From positions 1 to 31,772 of the forward strand of contig CAZEQD010000023.1 of assembly GCA_964514305.1 (NCBI GenBank): DNA of 31,772 nt, in the 5' to 3' direction. This DNA is from CAZEQD01 sp964514305 (GTDB taxonomy: Bacteria > Acidobacteriota > Aminicenantia > Aminicenantales > Aminicenantaceae). The notes beneath the pieces were generated by a model. That model was given only the letters and a program-made list of their open reading frames with translations, was not told the DNA's origin and did no database searches. This document shows, in pieces, positions 21,880-30,255 of this stretch (its first letter is position 1; every line of letters starts with the position of its first letter). The translations under genes and the position numbers were made by a program.

Positions 21880-23136
21880 TTATGTTCCTTCTTCCCAGCC
21901 GGCTAAGTATTTTTTTTGCTCTAGAGAAAGTTTGTCAATCTTCACGCCCAGCGTTTTTAGTTTAAGACGAGCAATTTCCTCGTCAATTTCTCTAGGCACA
22001 GGATGAACTTTCTTGGCTAATTTTGGCCCTTCTTGAACCAAATAAAGAACGCTCAAGGCTTGATTGGCAAAACTCATATCCATAACTCCGGCTGGATGGC
22101 CTTCAGCCGCTGAAAGATTAATCAATCGTCCTTCAGCTAAGAGATAAATCTTTCTGCCGTTTTTTAGGCTGTATTCATCAACAAAATCTCTAATTTTTCT
22201 TTTACTCTGGGCTAATTTTTCGAGAGCAGGGATATCTATTTCCACGTTAAAATGGCCAGCATTAGCCACAATTGCTCCATCTTTCATCTTGAGAAAATGT
22301 TTACGGCTAATGACCGCTTTATCTCCTGTAACTGTGACAAAAATATCTCCTATTTTAGCTGCTTCATTCAAAGACATAACTTGAAATCCGTCCATTACTG
22401 CTTCTAGAGCTCGGAGAGGATCAACCTCACTGATAATAACCTTAGCTCCTGCTCCTTTAGCCCTCATAGCCACGCCACGGCCGCACCAGCCGTAGCCAGC
22501 CACCACAAAGTTTAATCCAGCCAATAGAATATTAGTGGCTCTCAAAATGCCATCGATGGTACTCTGACCAGTACCATAGCGATTGTCAAAAAGATGTTTA
22601 GTATTGGCATCATTGACAGCAATAATAGGATAAGCGAGCACCTTATTTTTTGCCATACTTCTCAGACGAATCACCCCTGTAGTTGTTTCCTCTGTGCCAC
22701 CTATTATCCGGTTAAGAAGATCTTTTCTGGTAGAATGGACTGTACTCACCAGGTCAGCTCCATCATCCATGGTGATCTGAGGTTTAAGACTGAGGGCCTG
22801 ATTTATATGATGGTAATAAGTCTTATTATCTTCCCCTTTAATGGCAAAAACCGGCACTTTATAAAATTTTACTAAAGCGGCGGCTACATCATCCTGAGTA
22901 CTCAGAGGATTAGAGGCAGTCAGAGAAACCCTGGCTCCCCCTGAAGACAGGGTTTCCACAAGATTGGCTGTTTCGCTGGTTACATGAAGACAGGCCGAAA
23001 TTCTTATCCCTCGAAGCGGTTTATCTTTGGCAAATTTCTCTTTTATAAGCCCCAGAACGGGCATGAATTTCTCTGCCCACTCTTTTTTTAATTTGCCTTT
23101 GGCCGCAAGCTTTAAATCTTTAACATCAAAATTCAT
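21880..23136 (-). CDS. ahcY: Adenosylhomocysteinase
   Basis: 418 aa. Reversibly hydrolyses S-adenosylhomocysteine to adenosine and homocysteine, which clears the product of SAM-dependent methylation. The NAD site is FVVAGYGWCGRGVAMRAKGAGAKVIISEVDP. Other family blocks are SACLHVTSETANLVETL near the N-terminus, CNPLSTQDDV-like ASNPLSTQDDVAAAL, DDGADLVSTVH and LAEGRLINLSAAEGHPAGVMDMSFANQAL at the end. This is the shorter bacterial/archaeal form. AGGAG lies seven bases before the start. It sits 114 bp downstream of metK on the same strand, so the two may be co-transcribed as a SAM-cycle pair. Confidence 0.95.
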   Translation of the reverse strand: MNFDVKDLKLAAKGKLKKEWAEKFMPVLGLIKEKFAKDKPLRGIRISACLHVTSETANLVETLSSGGARVSLTASNPLSTQDDVAAALVKFYKVPVFAIKGEDNKTYYHHINQALSLKPQITMDDGADLVSTVHSTRKDLLNRIIGGTEETTTGVIRLRSMAKNKVLAYPIIAVNDANTKHLFDNRYGTGQSTIDGILRATNILLAGLNFVVAGYGWCGRGVAMRAKGAGAKVIISEVDPLRALEAVMDGFQVMSLNEAAKIGDIFVTVTGDKAVISRKHFLKMKDGAIVANAGHFNVEIDIPALEKLAQSKRKIRDFVDEYSLKNGRKIYLLAEGRLINLSAAEGHPAGVMDMSFANQALSVLYLVQEGPKLAKKVHPVPREIDEEIARLKLKTLGVKIDKLSLEQKKYLAGWEEGT

Positions 23137-23250
23137 GGTTAGCTCCTAACTCTTTATTTTTAGTCCAAAATAATAATTATGACTATTTAATCAGATTTAT
23201 AAATGATCGGGCAGCTGTGGAGCCTACCTATTCTTAGCCTTTAATTCTGA

Positions 23251-24417
23251 TCAAATACCTGCTTCTTTTCTTAGTATATCTGCTTTATCCGTCCTTTCCC
23301 AGGTAAATTCTTCTTCACTCCGCCCAAAATGTCCGTAGCAGGCAGTTTTTTTATAAATAGGTCGGAGAAGATTAAGGGTTTGAATCATTCTTTTTGGCCT
23401 CAGATCAAAATGGGCTCGGATCAAATCCTTGATCTTATCTTCTGATATCTTGGCTGTGCCATAAGAATCAACCATTACAGACACAGGCTCAGCTACCCCA
23501 ATGGCATAGGCAACTTGAATTTCTACTTTGTCCATAAGGCCGGCGGCTACCAGATTTTTAGCCACATAGCGAGCCATATAAGAGCCGGAACGGTCAACCT
23601 TAGAGGGATCTTTTCCTGATAAACAACCGCCCCCATGGCTCCCTACCCCTCCATAGGTATCAACAATTATTTTCCGCCCAGTAATTCCTGTATCGGCCAA
23701 AGGCCCACCCTGCTCAAAGCGGCCAGTCTCATTAATGTAAAATCGTGTTTTCTTATCTATCATCTCCGGAGGTATCACCTTTTTTATGACCACTTCTTTT
23801 ATATCTTCTCTTAAATCACTCATTTTAACCTGAGTATTATGTTGAGTGGCAATAACTACAGCTTCAACTCGTTTTGGGGTATTTGAATCATATTCAACCG
23901 TCACCTGTGATTTTCCGTCCGGGCGCAGGTATACTAAAATTTTTTCTTTCCTGACTTGACTCAATCTTTTGACCAATTTATGGGCCAGCATAATAGGTAG
24001 AGGCATCAATTCTTCTGTTTCCCGGCAGGCGTAGCCAAACATTAAACCCTGATCGCCTGCTCCTTGTTCATGTTCTTCAGTATCTTTTAAACCCAAGGCT
24101 ATATCAGACGATTGTTCATGAATAGAAGAAATAACACTGCAGGTTTTATAATCAAAACCATATTTAGCCCGAGTATAACCGATTTCTTTAACTGTGTTTC
24201 TAACTACTTTCTGAAAATCGCAGTATCCCTCACTAGTGATTTCTCCAGCTATAAAGACTAAACCGGTAGTAACTAAAGCCTCACAAGCCACTCGACTGTT
24301 AGGATCCTGCCTAATGAGATCATCAAGAATAGCATCTGAAATTTGGTCACAAATTTTATCAGGATGGCCTTCAGTAACAGATTCTGAAGTAAACAGATGC
24401 TTGCCAATTATGCTCAT
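23251..24417 (-). CDS. metK: S-adenosylmethionine synthase
   Basis: 388 aa. Makes SAM from methionine and ATP. Signatures: TSESVTEGHPDKICDQISDAILD at the N-terminus, the hexapeptide-like GAGDQGLMFGYA, and the phosphate loop GGGCLSGKDPSKVDRSGSYMARYVAKNLVAAG. Length is normal. A GGAGG ribosome site precedes the start. The roughly 40-nt leader predicted from the promoter at 24464-24492 is too short for a SAM riboswitch, and I see none. SAM feeds RimO in this window as well as general methylation. Confidence 0.96.
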   Translation of the reverse strand: MSIIGKHLFTSESVTEGHPDKICDQISDAILDDLIRQDPNSRVACEALVTTGLVFIAGEITSEGYCDFQKVVRNTVKEIGYTRAKYGFDYKTCSVISSIHEQSSDIALGLKDTEEHEQGAGDQGLMFGYACRETEELMPLPIMLAHKLVKRLSQVRKEKILVYLRPDGKSQVTVEYDSNTPKRVEAVVIATQHNTQVKMSDLREDIKEVVIKKVIPPEMIDKKTRFYINETGRFEQGGPLADTGITGRKIIVDTYGGVGSHGGGCLSGKDPSKVDRSGSYMARYVAKNLVAAGLMDKVEIQVAYAIGVAEPVSVMVDSYGTAKISEDKIKDLIRAHFDLRPKRMIQTLNLLRPIYKKTACYGHFGRSEEEFTWERTDKADILRKEAGI

Positions 24418-24463
24418 CTTTTTCCTCCTTTAATTAGCAATGTCCTCGGATAGAGTAGCAGAA

Positions 24464-24492
24464 AAATTAACATAAATAGACCATTATTTCAA
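24464..24492 (-). promoter_or_regulatory. Sigma-70-like promoter for metK
   Basis: On the minus strand, TTGAAA (24487-24492), 17 bp, TAATTT (24464-24469). It predicts a start near 24457 and a leader of about 40 nt. Confidence 0.5.
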
Positions 24493-24511
24493 TCTCAATT
24501 TTTTCCGTTCA

Positions 24512-24668
24512 TCCAGTAACCGCTCCGTCGAGGACAACATACCCTACGTCTTTTTTACCTTAAACTTTCAACTACGTACTCTTCACTCTCTAGGCTCTAC
24601 ATCTTTCTTGACCTAAACTTTCAACTTTAAACTTTTAACTACCTACTCCTCACTTCTTACTCCTCACG
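24512..24668 (+). repeat. Family C composite, two consecutive units
   Basis: A degenerate head (CGTCG-AGGA-CAACATACCCTACGT) is followed by a spacer and four heptamers (24564-24591). A second spacer (CTCTACATCTTTCTTGACCTAA) leads to seven consecutive heptamers (24617-24665: ACTTTCA, ACTTTAA, ACTTTTA, ACTACCT, ACTCCTC, ACTTCTT, ACTCCTC). These lie between the divergent metK and M16 genes and fill most of that 313-bp gap. Confidence 0.7.
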
Positions 24669-24683
24669 GTGGATGTATTGGAA

Positions 24684-24711
24684 TTGTTAGTCTATTTATG
24701 CTATTTATATA
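24684..24711 (+). promoter_or_regulatory. Possible promoter for the M16 gene pair
   Basis: TTGTTA (24684-24689), 16 bp, TATATA (24706-24711), placed directly after the family C array. This favours ATG 24731 over the TTG at 24716 as the translation start. Confidence 0.4.
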
Positions 24712-24730
24712 ACCATTGATTAAAGTCGAA

Positions 24731-26062
24731 ATGAACAATTGGAGTAAACAACTACTTATCTCCTTCCTAATATTTACCCTCGTCCCCTTTTCTGCCCTAG
24801 GCCAAGAAGAAGAGGGCTTTCCTTTTCCTACTTTCCTTTATACTTTAAAAAACGGCTTAAAGGTTGTCCTTTCTGAAGATTTTTCACTACCTTTAGTCTC
24901 GGTAGTAGTTGCTTATCATGTTGGCTCCCTTTATGAAAAGCCAGGAAAAGCAGGCCTGGCTTATCTTCTTGAAAATCTTATGTTTCAGGGCTCAAGAAAT
25001 GTTGGCCGAATGCAACACATCAGTTTTATCCAAAGAACGGGTGGAACTCTAAATGCGGCTACCATAGAGGATAGAACAATATTTTACCAAACTGTCCCTT
25101 CCAATCAATTGGCCCTGGTTCTTTGGTTAGAATCCGATCGCATGAAATCTCTTGAAATTAGCTTTTCTAAAGTTGAACAGGCAAAAGAGGCTCTTATTCA
25201 AGAAATACACCATCGGCAAGAAATAGATCCCTATTTGGCCAGTTCCCTTTTTTTTGATCAGCTCCTCTACCCTGACTTTTCTCACAATCATCCTGTCTTT
25301 GGCCAGGAGGAAGATATAAGAAATATTACTGTGTCTGATGTAAAGAAATTTTATACCAGCTATTACATACCCAACAATGCTGTCCTGACCATTGTTGGCC
25401 ATATCAATAAAAGAAAGACTCTCCAATTAGTTCAAAAATATTTTAGTTCAATCCCCAAAGGCAAAGAAATAACGCCGCCAGTTGTGGTCAGCCCTCAACT
25501 TCAAAAAAAAATTATCAAGACTTTTTCAAATTCATTGGCCTCACTTCCAGCTTTTTATCTCGGTTATCAAATAGCACCTCCCGCCTCTCCTGATTATTAT
25601 CCGTTGAGAATTATTGAGTACGTCCTTCTCCGAGGCCAAACTTCTCGCCTCTATAAAAGATTAATAACTAGGCAGAGGATAGCCTATGATCTGAAAGGAA
25701 ACATAGAGCAAAGAAGAGAATTAGCTGCCCTTAAGATTTTTGTAATCAGCAGCAACGATATCATGCTAACCAGAAGCGAAAAAGCAGTTCTTTCTGAAAT
25801 AAACAAACTAAAATCTAGTCTTGTCTCAGATGATGAGCTTATTAAAGCAAAAAATATGTTCAAAATGGACTATATTAATCAATACGCAACTTATCTGGAT
25901 AGGGCCATATTTCTGGCCGAAAACATGCTCCATCATAATAATTTAGATAACCTCTCCACAGAACTGAAAAAATATATGGCCGTTGGTTCTTCTGAAATTA
26001 TCGGGATTATGCATAGATATTTCGCTCAAGGGCAGGTTCTTCTCAAAGTTAAGTTAAAATGA
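24731..26062 (+). CDS. M16 family peptidase-like protein lacking the zinc-binding histidines
   Basis: 443 aa from ATG 24731; an in-frame TTG at 24716 lies too close to the -10. The signal peptide (about 1-25, QLLISFLIFTLVPFSALG) suggests a periplasmic protein. The fold is clearly M16: LKNGLKVVLSED, HVGSLYEKPGKAGLAYLLEN, GGTLNAATIEDRTIFYQTVPSNQL, YYIPNNAVLTIVGHI and SRLYKRLITRQRIAYDL. The expected HxxEH zinc motif reads YLLEN (residues 78-82). Both histidines are replaced while the glutamate, and a downstream glutamate in LIQEIHHR, remain. Each change is one base from a His codon. It is therefore probably inactive or unusual. It overlaps the second M16 gene by four bases and would normally be the catalytic partner. 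Confidence 0.9.
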   Translation: MNNWSKQLLISFLIFTLVPFSALGQEEEGFPFPTFLYTLKNGLKVVLSEDFSLPLVSVVVAYHVGSLYEKPGKAGLAYLLENLMFQGSRNVGRMQHISFIQRTGGTLNAATIEDRTIFYQTVPSNQLALVLWLESDRMKSLEISFSKVEQAKEALIQEIHHRQEIDPYLASSLFFDQLLYPDFSHNHPVFGQEEDIRNITVSDVKKFYTSYYIPNNAVLTIVGHINKRKTLQLVQKYFSSIPKGKEITPPVVVSPQLQKKIIKTFSNSLASLPAFYLGYQIAPPASPDYYPLRIIEYVLLRGQTSRLYKRLITRQRIAYDLKGNIEQRRELAALKIFVISSNDIMLTRSEKAVLSEINKLKSSLVSDDELIKAKNMFKMDYINQYATYLDRAIFLAENMLHHNNLDNLSTELKKYMAVGSSEIIGIMHRYFAQGQVLLKVKLK

Positions 26063-27525
26063 GATTCTCGAATAAGATCTTATTGATGCTCTCTATTCTG
26101 TTCTTCTGTCTAGGAAGCTATTTGCTTTTTCCTCAAGAAAGATTCCGCCAATCACCTCCCTATCCTGAGCCTCTTCAAGAGCTAAAATTGCCAGAAATAG
26201 CCGAAGCTGTTTTAAGTAACGGACTAAAAATTGCTGTCATCCGCTATGATAATCTTCCAATTGTCACTCTTCGCCTGGTAATATTAACCGGAGAAAGTGC
26301 TTCTTCTCCGAAACTTCCGGGTACAGCTACCCTGACAGCCAATATGCTAAAACACGGAACTCTAACCTTATCGGCTATTGATTTTGAAGAGAAAATAGAA
26401 TCTATGGGGGGGAATCTAACTATTTCCACTTATCCTGACTACTCAATGATTACTCTTAATCTCTTAGAAGATTATTTAGATCAAGGCCTCTACATTTTAA
26501 GCAGAATGTTACTGCAGCCTTCATTTTCCAAAAGAGAAGTAGAAAATGCCAAAAGATCACTCTATTATGAGTTAATTAAAAAGAACTCCAATTCAGAGCA
26601 AGTAGCCAAAAAAGTTCTTTCCCTTCTTCTCTTTAAAGACCATCCTTATCAGAAAAGTGTTTTAAATCAGGATATTATAAAAAATATTAAAAGAGAAAAT
26701 CTTCTGGCTTTTTTCCAAAAATATTACAGACCTAATAACGCTCAGCTTATTCTAACTGGAAACCTCAATTTGAACACGGCCACCAGAAAAGTAAGCCGTT
26801 ATCTCAATTCCTGGTCAAAAAAAGAAGTTAAGCTTCCCCTTGTTCCTGCCTCTCATCCTAACAGCAAATTAAAAATTTGTTTTGTCGATATGCCCCAGCA
26901 AAAAGCGGCCATAATTTATATGGGGAATATTATCTCCCCCCTTAACAGCAGCAATTACTTCCCTCTCCTTGTCCTTAACCAAGTTTTGGGTGGAACTCCT
27001 GGGAGTCGACTCTTCATGAATCTCAGGGAATCCAAAGAATATGCCTATTATGCTTTTAGTCAAATTGAACTGTTCAAAATTTGTGGCCTTTTTTACATTA
27101 GAGCCAAGATTAGACCAGAAGTTGTCTATCCTTCAGTAATGGAAATTTTAAGTGAAATAAACAAAATATCAAAAGAAAAAATGCCAAGCTTTGAAATTGA
27201 ACAGGCAAAGTCTTATCTTATCGGAAATTTTCCTCTTAAAATTGAAACTCATGATCTTCTTTCCTTAAGATTAGCTCAAATCAAAGCTTTTCAGCTAGGA
27301 CCAGAACATTGGAGTAAATATTATCAAAATTTAATGCTTATTGATGCCGATAGAGTTTTTGATCTTGCCCAAAAATATCCCCTTTTAACTCCTGTGGTTA
27401 TTATCGTAGGAAATGGGAATATTATCATTGACCACCTCAGAAATTTTGATGAGGTAGGAATTTATAATAATAAAGGCATTTTACAATATTCTATAAGAAA
27501 GGAGAGTTCAAATGAAACTCGTTGA
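26059..27525 (+). CDS. M16 family peptidase-like protein, non-catalytic subunit type
   Basis: 488 aa with an N-terminal signal or anchor (KILLMLSILFFCLGSYLLF). The M16 core is evident: LSNGLKIAVIRYDNLPIVTLRLVILTGE, IESMGGNLTISTYPDYSMITLNLL, YYRPNNAQLILTGNL and GGTPGSRLFMNLRESKEYAYYAFS. The last holds the Arg/Tyr pair typical of the substrate-binding subunit in bacterial two-gene M16 systems. The HxxEH position reads TLTAN (91-95), as expected for the non-catalytic partner. Because the first subunit has also lost its histidines, the pair appears to have no standard zinc centre. It overlaps ftcD by 14 bases. Confidence 0.88.
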   Translation: MRFSNKILLMLSILFFCLGSYLLFPQERFRQSPPYPEPLQELKLPEIAEAVLSNGLKIAVIRYDNLPIVTLRLVILTGESASSPKLPGTATLTANMLKHGTLTLSAIDFEEKIESMGGNLTISTYPDYSMITLNLLEDYLDQGLYILSRMLLQPSFSKREVENAKRSLYYELIKKNSNSEQVAKKVLSLLLFKDHPYQKSVLNQDIIKNIKRENLLAFFQKYYRPNNAQLILTGNLNLNTATRKVSRYLNSWSKKEVKLPLVPASHPNSKLKICFVDMPQQKAAIIYMGNIISPLNSSNYFPLLVLNQVLGGTPGSRLFMNLRESKEYAYYAFSQIELFKICGLFYIRAKIRPEVVYPSVMEILSEINKISKEKMPSFEIEQAKSYLIGNFPLKIETHDLLSLRLAQIKAFQLGPEHWSKYYQNLMLIDADRVFDLAQKYPLLTPVVIIVGNGNIIIDHLRNFDEVGIYNNKGILQYSIRKESSNETR

Positions 27526-29194
27526 ATGTGTCCCCAATTTCAGTGAGGGCCGGGATAAAGAAAAAATAAGAGCAATTACTAAGGAAATAGAATCTACTCC
27601 TCAAGTTACTCTTCTCGATGTTGATCCAGGTGAATCAACTAACAGGACAGTGGTCACCTTTATAGGCACACCAGATGGGGTGAAGGAAGCAGCTTTTAAA
27701 GCTATTAAGAAAGCTGCTGAAGTTATCGATATGAGTAAACATAAAGGAGCCCACAGCCGCATTGGAGCTACCGATGTTTGTCCTTTTGTGCCTGTCTCGG
27801 GCGTAACTATGGAAGATTGTGTTCAACTGGCCCATGAACTGGGAAAAAAAGTAGCTAATGAGTTAGGAATCCCCGTCTATCTCTATGAAGAAGCAGCCCA
27901 AAAACCTGAAAGAAGGAACCTGGCAAATATTCGCCAGGGAGAATACGAGGGCTTACCTGAAAAATTAAAAGATCCTCAATGGGCGCCTGATTATGGTCAA
28001 CCCATTTTTAATACTAAAGCCGGGGCTACGGTTATCGGTGCTAGGGAGTTTTTGATAGCTTATAATATAAATCTGAACACTAGCGATCGAAGACTTGCTC
28101 ATCAGATTGCTCTTAATTTAAGGGAAAGAGGTCGCGCTAAAAGAGATAAGGAGGGCAAAATAATCAGGGACGAAGAAGGCAAAGCTATTATGATCCCCGG
28201 CAAATTTAAAGCAGTAAAAGCGGTTGGCTGGTATATTGAAGATTACGGCATCGCTCAAATATCCATAAACTTCACCAATTATAAAATATCTCCACCTCAC
28301 CTTGTTTTTGATGAAACTATTAAAGAAGCAGCCAAACTTGGTTTGCGGGTGACGGGGAGTGAATTGGTAGGCTTAATACCCAAGGAAGCTATGCTTATGG
28401 CTGGCAGATACTACCTCGAGAAACAAGGAAAAAGCCCAGGAGTGCCAGAAGAAGAATTGATTCGTATAGCCGTAATTTCCTTGGGCTTAAATGATGTAGC
28501 TCCTTTTGATCCCCAGAAAAAAATCATTGAGTACCAGGTTAGAGAGGAGGATTCCTCCCTCTTAAAACTCAACCTGAGGCAATTTGCCAATGAACTATCC
28601 ATGGACTCCCCTGCTCCAGGAGGAGGAAGCGCCTCTGCTTTGGGCGGAGCCCTCTCAGCTGCTCTCTCTTCTATGGTTTCTAACCTTACCGTTGGTAAAA
28701 AAGGATATGAGAATGTTCAGGACAAAGTTAAAGAACTGGCGGTTAAAGCTCAACAAATGAAAGATTTTTTCTTGCAGGCAGTTGACCTGGATACCAAAGC
28801 CTTCAATAAATTAATGGCTGCTCTTAAGCTTCCCAAAAAAACAGAAGAACAACGAGCAGCCAAAGAAAAAGAAGTAGAAAACGCCACCAAGGAAGCCACT
28901 CTGGTTCCTTTCCAAGTTCTAGAAAAAAGCCTTGAAGCCTTGAACCTAGCCAAGGAGATAGCTGTCCACGGCAACAAAAACTCAATAAGTGATGCAGGTG
29001 TAGCTGCTCTTGCCGCCCAAACAGCCGCTGAAGGAGCTTACTATAATGTAATAATTAACCTACCCGGCCTGACAGATGAAGAATTTAAATCAAAAATAAA
29101 AAGAGATGCTTTAAAACTAAAAAATCAAGCAGTCAGCTTGGCAAATGAAATAAGAAAAATAGTCATAGCAGAACTTGAACAAAATAAATCTTGA
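27512..29194 (+). CDS. ftcD: Bifunctional glutamate formimidoyltransferase/formimidoyltetrahydrofolate cyclodeaminase
   Basis: 560 aa with two fused domains. The N-terminal formimidoyltransferase (1 to about 330) starts VECVPNFSEGRD and has the catalytic His 81 in HKGAHSRIGATDVCPFVP. The C-terminal cyclodeaminase (about 350-560) has MDSPAPGGGSASALGGALSAAL near 364 and ends with the helical NLAKEIAVHGNKNSISDAGVAAL block. It moves the formimino group from formiminoglutamate (histidine breakdown) onto tetrahydrofolate and releases ammonia, giving methenyl-THF. No other hut genes are nearby. The start lies inside the M16 gene with GGAGAG upstream, so expression is coupled to a protease-like pair, an odd neighbour. 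Confidence 0.94.
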   Translation: MKLVECVPNFSEGRDKEKIRAITKEIESTPQVTLLDVDPGESTNRTVVTFIGTPDGVKEAAFKAIKKAAEVIDMSKHKGAHSRIGATDVCPFVPVSGVTMEDCVQLAHELGKKVANELGIPVYLYEEAAQKPERRNLANIRQGEYEGLPEKLKDPQWAPDYGQPIFNTKAGATVIGAREFLIAYNINLNTSDRRLAHQIALNLRERGRAKRDKEGKIIRDEEGKAIMIPGKFKAVKAVGWYIEDYGIAQISINFTNYKISPPHLVFDETIKEAAKLGLRVTGSELVGLIPKEAMLMAGRYYLEKQGKSPGVPEEELIRIAVISLGLNDVAPFDPQKKIIEYQVREEDSSLLKLNLRQFANELSMDSPAPGGGSASALGGALSAALSSMVSNLTVGKKGYENVQDKVKELAVKAQQMKDFFLQAVDLDTKAFNKLMAALKLPKKTEEQRAAKEKEVENATKEATLVPFQVLEKSLEALNLAKEIAVHGNKNSISDAGVAALAAQTAAEGAYYNVIINLPGLTDEEFKSKIKRDALKLKNQAVSLANEIRKIVIAELEQNKS

Positions 29195-29470
29195 AAAACT
29201 TATAGACAATTCTTGCTCAAGAAGAGCATTTCCAAAACTTTAATGAGTGAACGTTTTTCCAAAGAAATAAAATGGGGCAGCGATTTCCCCCCAGCTGAAG
29301 CCCATAGTAGTGGGTATGTGGCTTTTGGCGATGATGGTAGGAAATCGGCGTCCTTAAAGACAACCTTACTCATCGTTAGAAATCACAATTTTAGAAATGG
29401 TTGTTTACTCAAGACAAAGGCAGTTAGCTGAAAATTAGATTTTATTAACAACCTGAATGGAGGTAAGCAA
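29195..29470. other. Gap with family B repeat before the nicotinamidase-like gene
   Basis: It contains a family B hairpin (29277-29350) and otherwise AT-rich sequence. A weak TGCTC/GAGCA stem (29213-29226) just after ftcD is not a convincing terminator. An open frame crossing the repeat has no protein-like features. GGAGG lies before the next gene. Confidence 0.5.
29277..29350 (+). repeat. Family B hairpin repeat, copy 3
   Basis: The left arm GGCAGCGATTTCC and the right arm GGAAATCGGCGTCC pair through CGATTTCC/GGAAATCG. The loop begins GAAGCCCATAG, then TAGTGGGT, and contains GGCTTTTGGCG. Confidence 0.7.
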
Positions 29471-29986
29471 ATGAAAGCTTTACTGGTTATTGACATGTTA
29501 AACGATTTCCTTAATAAGGACGGTGCTCTTTACTGTGGGGATACTGCCCGCCAAATCATTCCCTTTGTTAAACAAAAAATAGAAGAATTTCACCGTCTTC
29601 AACAGCTGGTGATTTTTATCTGTGACTCTCACCAGGAGAATGATCTGGAATTTCAAATGTTTCCCAGGCACTGTGTCCAGGGAACTAAAGGAGCTCAGAT
29701 AATAGATGAACTTCCAGTTAAAGATAAAGATATAATTATTAAAAAAACTCGCTACAGCGCTTTCTATGGCACAGAACTCGAAGATATTTTAAAGAAAAAA
29801 GCAGTAACTGAAGTTCAGGTGGTCGGTGTTTGCACTTCGATCTGTGTTATGGACACAGTCGGAGATCTCTGTAACAGAGATTATAAGGTCATCGTTTACA
29901 AACAAGGAGTGGCTGATTTCGACCAGAAAGCTCATCAATTTTCTTTAGAGAGAATGAAAAAAACATACGGAGCTGAAATCAGATAA
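29471..29986 (+). CDS. Isochorismatase-family amidohydrolase, probable nicotinamidase
   Basis: 171 aa. The cysteine-hydrolase triad is visible: Asp 8 in LLVIDMLNDF, a lysine at 91/92 in IKKTRYSAF, and the nucleophile Cys 125 in GVCTSICVMDT. The metal-site pattern of nicotinamidases, D52-x-H54 followed by His 67 (CDSHQENDLEFQMFPRHC), is present and separates it from metal-free isochorismatases. The expected reaction is nicotinamide to nicotinate in NAD salvage. GGAGG precedes the start. The gene lies between two family B repeats in the same orientation. Confidence 0.85.
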   Translation: MKALLVIDMLNDFLNKDGALYCGDTARQIIPFVKQKIEEFHRLQQLVIFICDSHQENDLEFQMFPRHCVQGTKGAQIIDELPVKDKDIIIKKTRYSAFYGTELEDILKKKAVTEVQVVGVCTSICVMDTVGDLCNRDYKVIVYKQGVADFDQKAHQFSLERMKKTYGAEIR

Positions 29987-30044
29987 ATATTTGGACGTAT
30001 TTCTTCATCCATAGTGGATGAAGATATTCAAAAAAATGAAATTA

Positions 30045-30120
30045 GACAGCGACTTCCTTCCAACCGAAGCCCATAGGAGTGGGTGCGGACTCTTGGCCGG
30101 GCCGGAAGGAAATCGCTGCC
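30045..30120 (+). repeat. Family B hairpin repeat, copy 4
   Basis: The left arm CAGCGACTTCCTTCC and the right arm GGAAGGAAATCGCTG pair with a single mismatch-type position. The loop begins GAAGCCCATAGG, then AGTGGGTGCGG. It has the same orientation as copy 3 on the other side of the nicotinamidase-like gene. Confidence 0.75.
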
Positions 30121-30187
30121 TCCAAATATGAATTTCATCATTTTATTTATCTTGGTTGTGGAATTGCTTATTAAATATTTTTAAAAA

Positions 30188-30217
30188 TTGATTCATCCTG
30201 TTACAGTATGATATAAA
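30188..30217 (+). promoter_or_regulatory. Probable promoter for the macro-domain gene
   Basis: TTGATT (30188-30193), 18 bp, TATAAA (30212-30217). A second TATAAT sits at 30218-30223. A GAGGGGG ribosome site precedes the start at 30256. Confidence 0.45.
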
Positions 30218-30255
30218 TATAATCACACAAATTTTAAACTTGAAGAGGGGGAAAA

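Larger units (their letters stand above)
29987..30255. other. Gap with hairpin, family B repeat and macro-gene promoter
   Basis: A perfect hairpin at 30002-30024 (TCTTCATCCA-TAG-TGGATGAAGA, 10-bp stem, 3-nt loop) follows the nicotinamidase-like stop by 15 bases. It has no T-run on the plus strand, so at best it is a weak terminator. A family B repeat follows (30045-30120), then the promoter at 30188-30217. Confidence 0.5.

Noticed and set aside
24418..24480. SAM riboswitch upstream of metK (and ahcY)
   Set aside because: The predicted leader is about 40 nt and no riboswitch-like pairing was found; the 114-bp metK-ahcY gap also shows none.
15484..24668. Heptamer arrays as CRISPR or minisatellite-coding DNA
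   Set aside because: Units are 7 bp, contiguous, without spacers and without cas genes; they are not a CRISPR array and have no open frame of note.
29213..29431. 72-codon open frame after ftcD
   Set aside because: It crosses a family B hairpin, starts at a non-ATG codon without a ribosome site and matches no family I know.
30002..30024. Intrinsic terminator after the nicotinamidase-like gene
   Set aside because: The stem is perfect but no T-run follows on the plus strand, so it is kept only as a hairpin.
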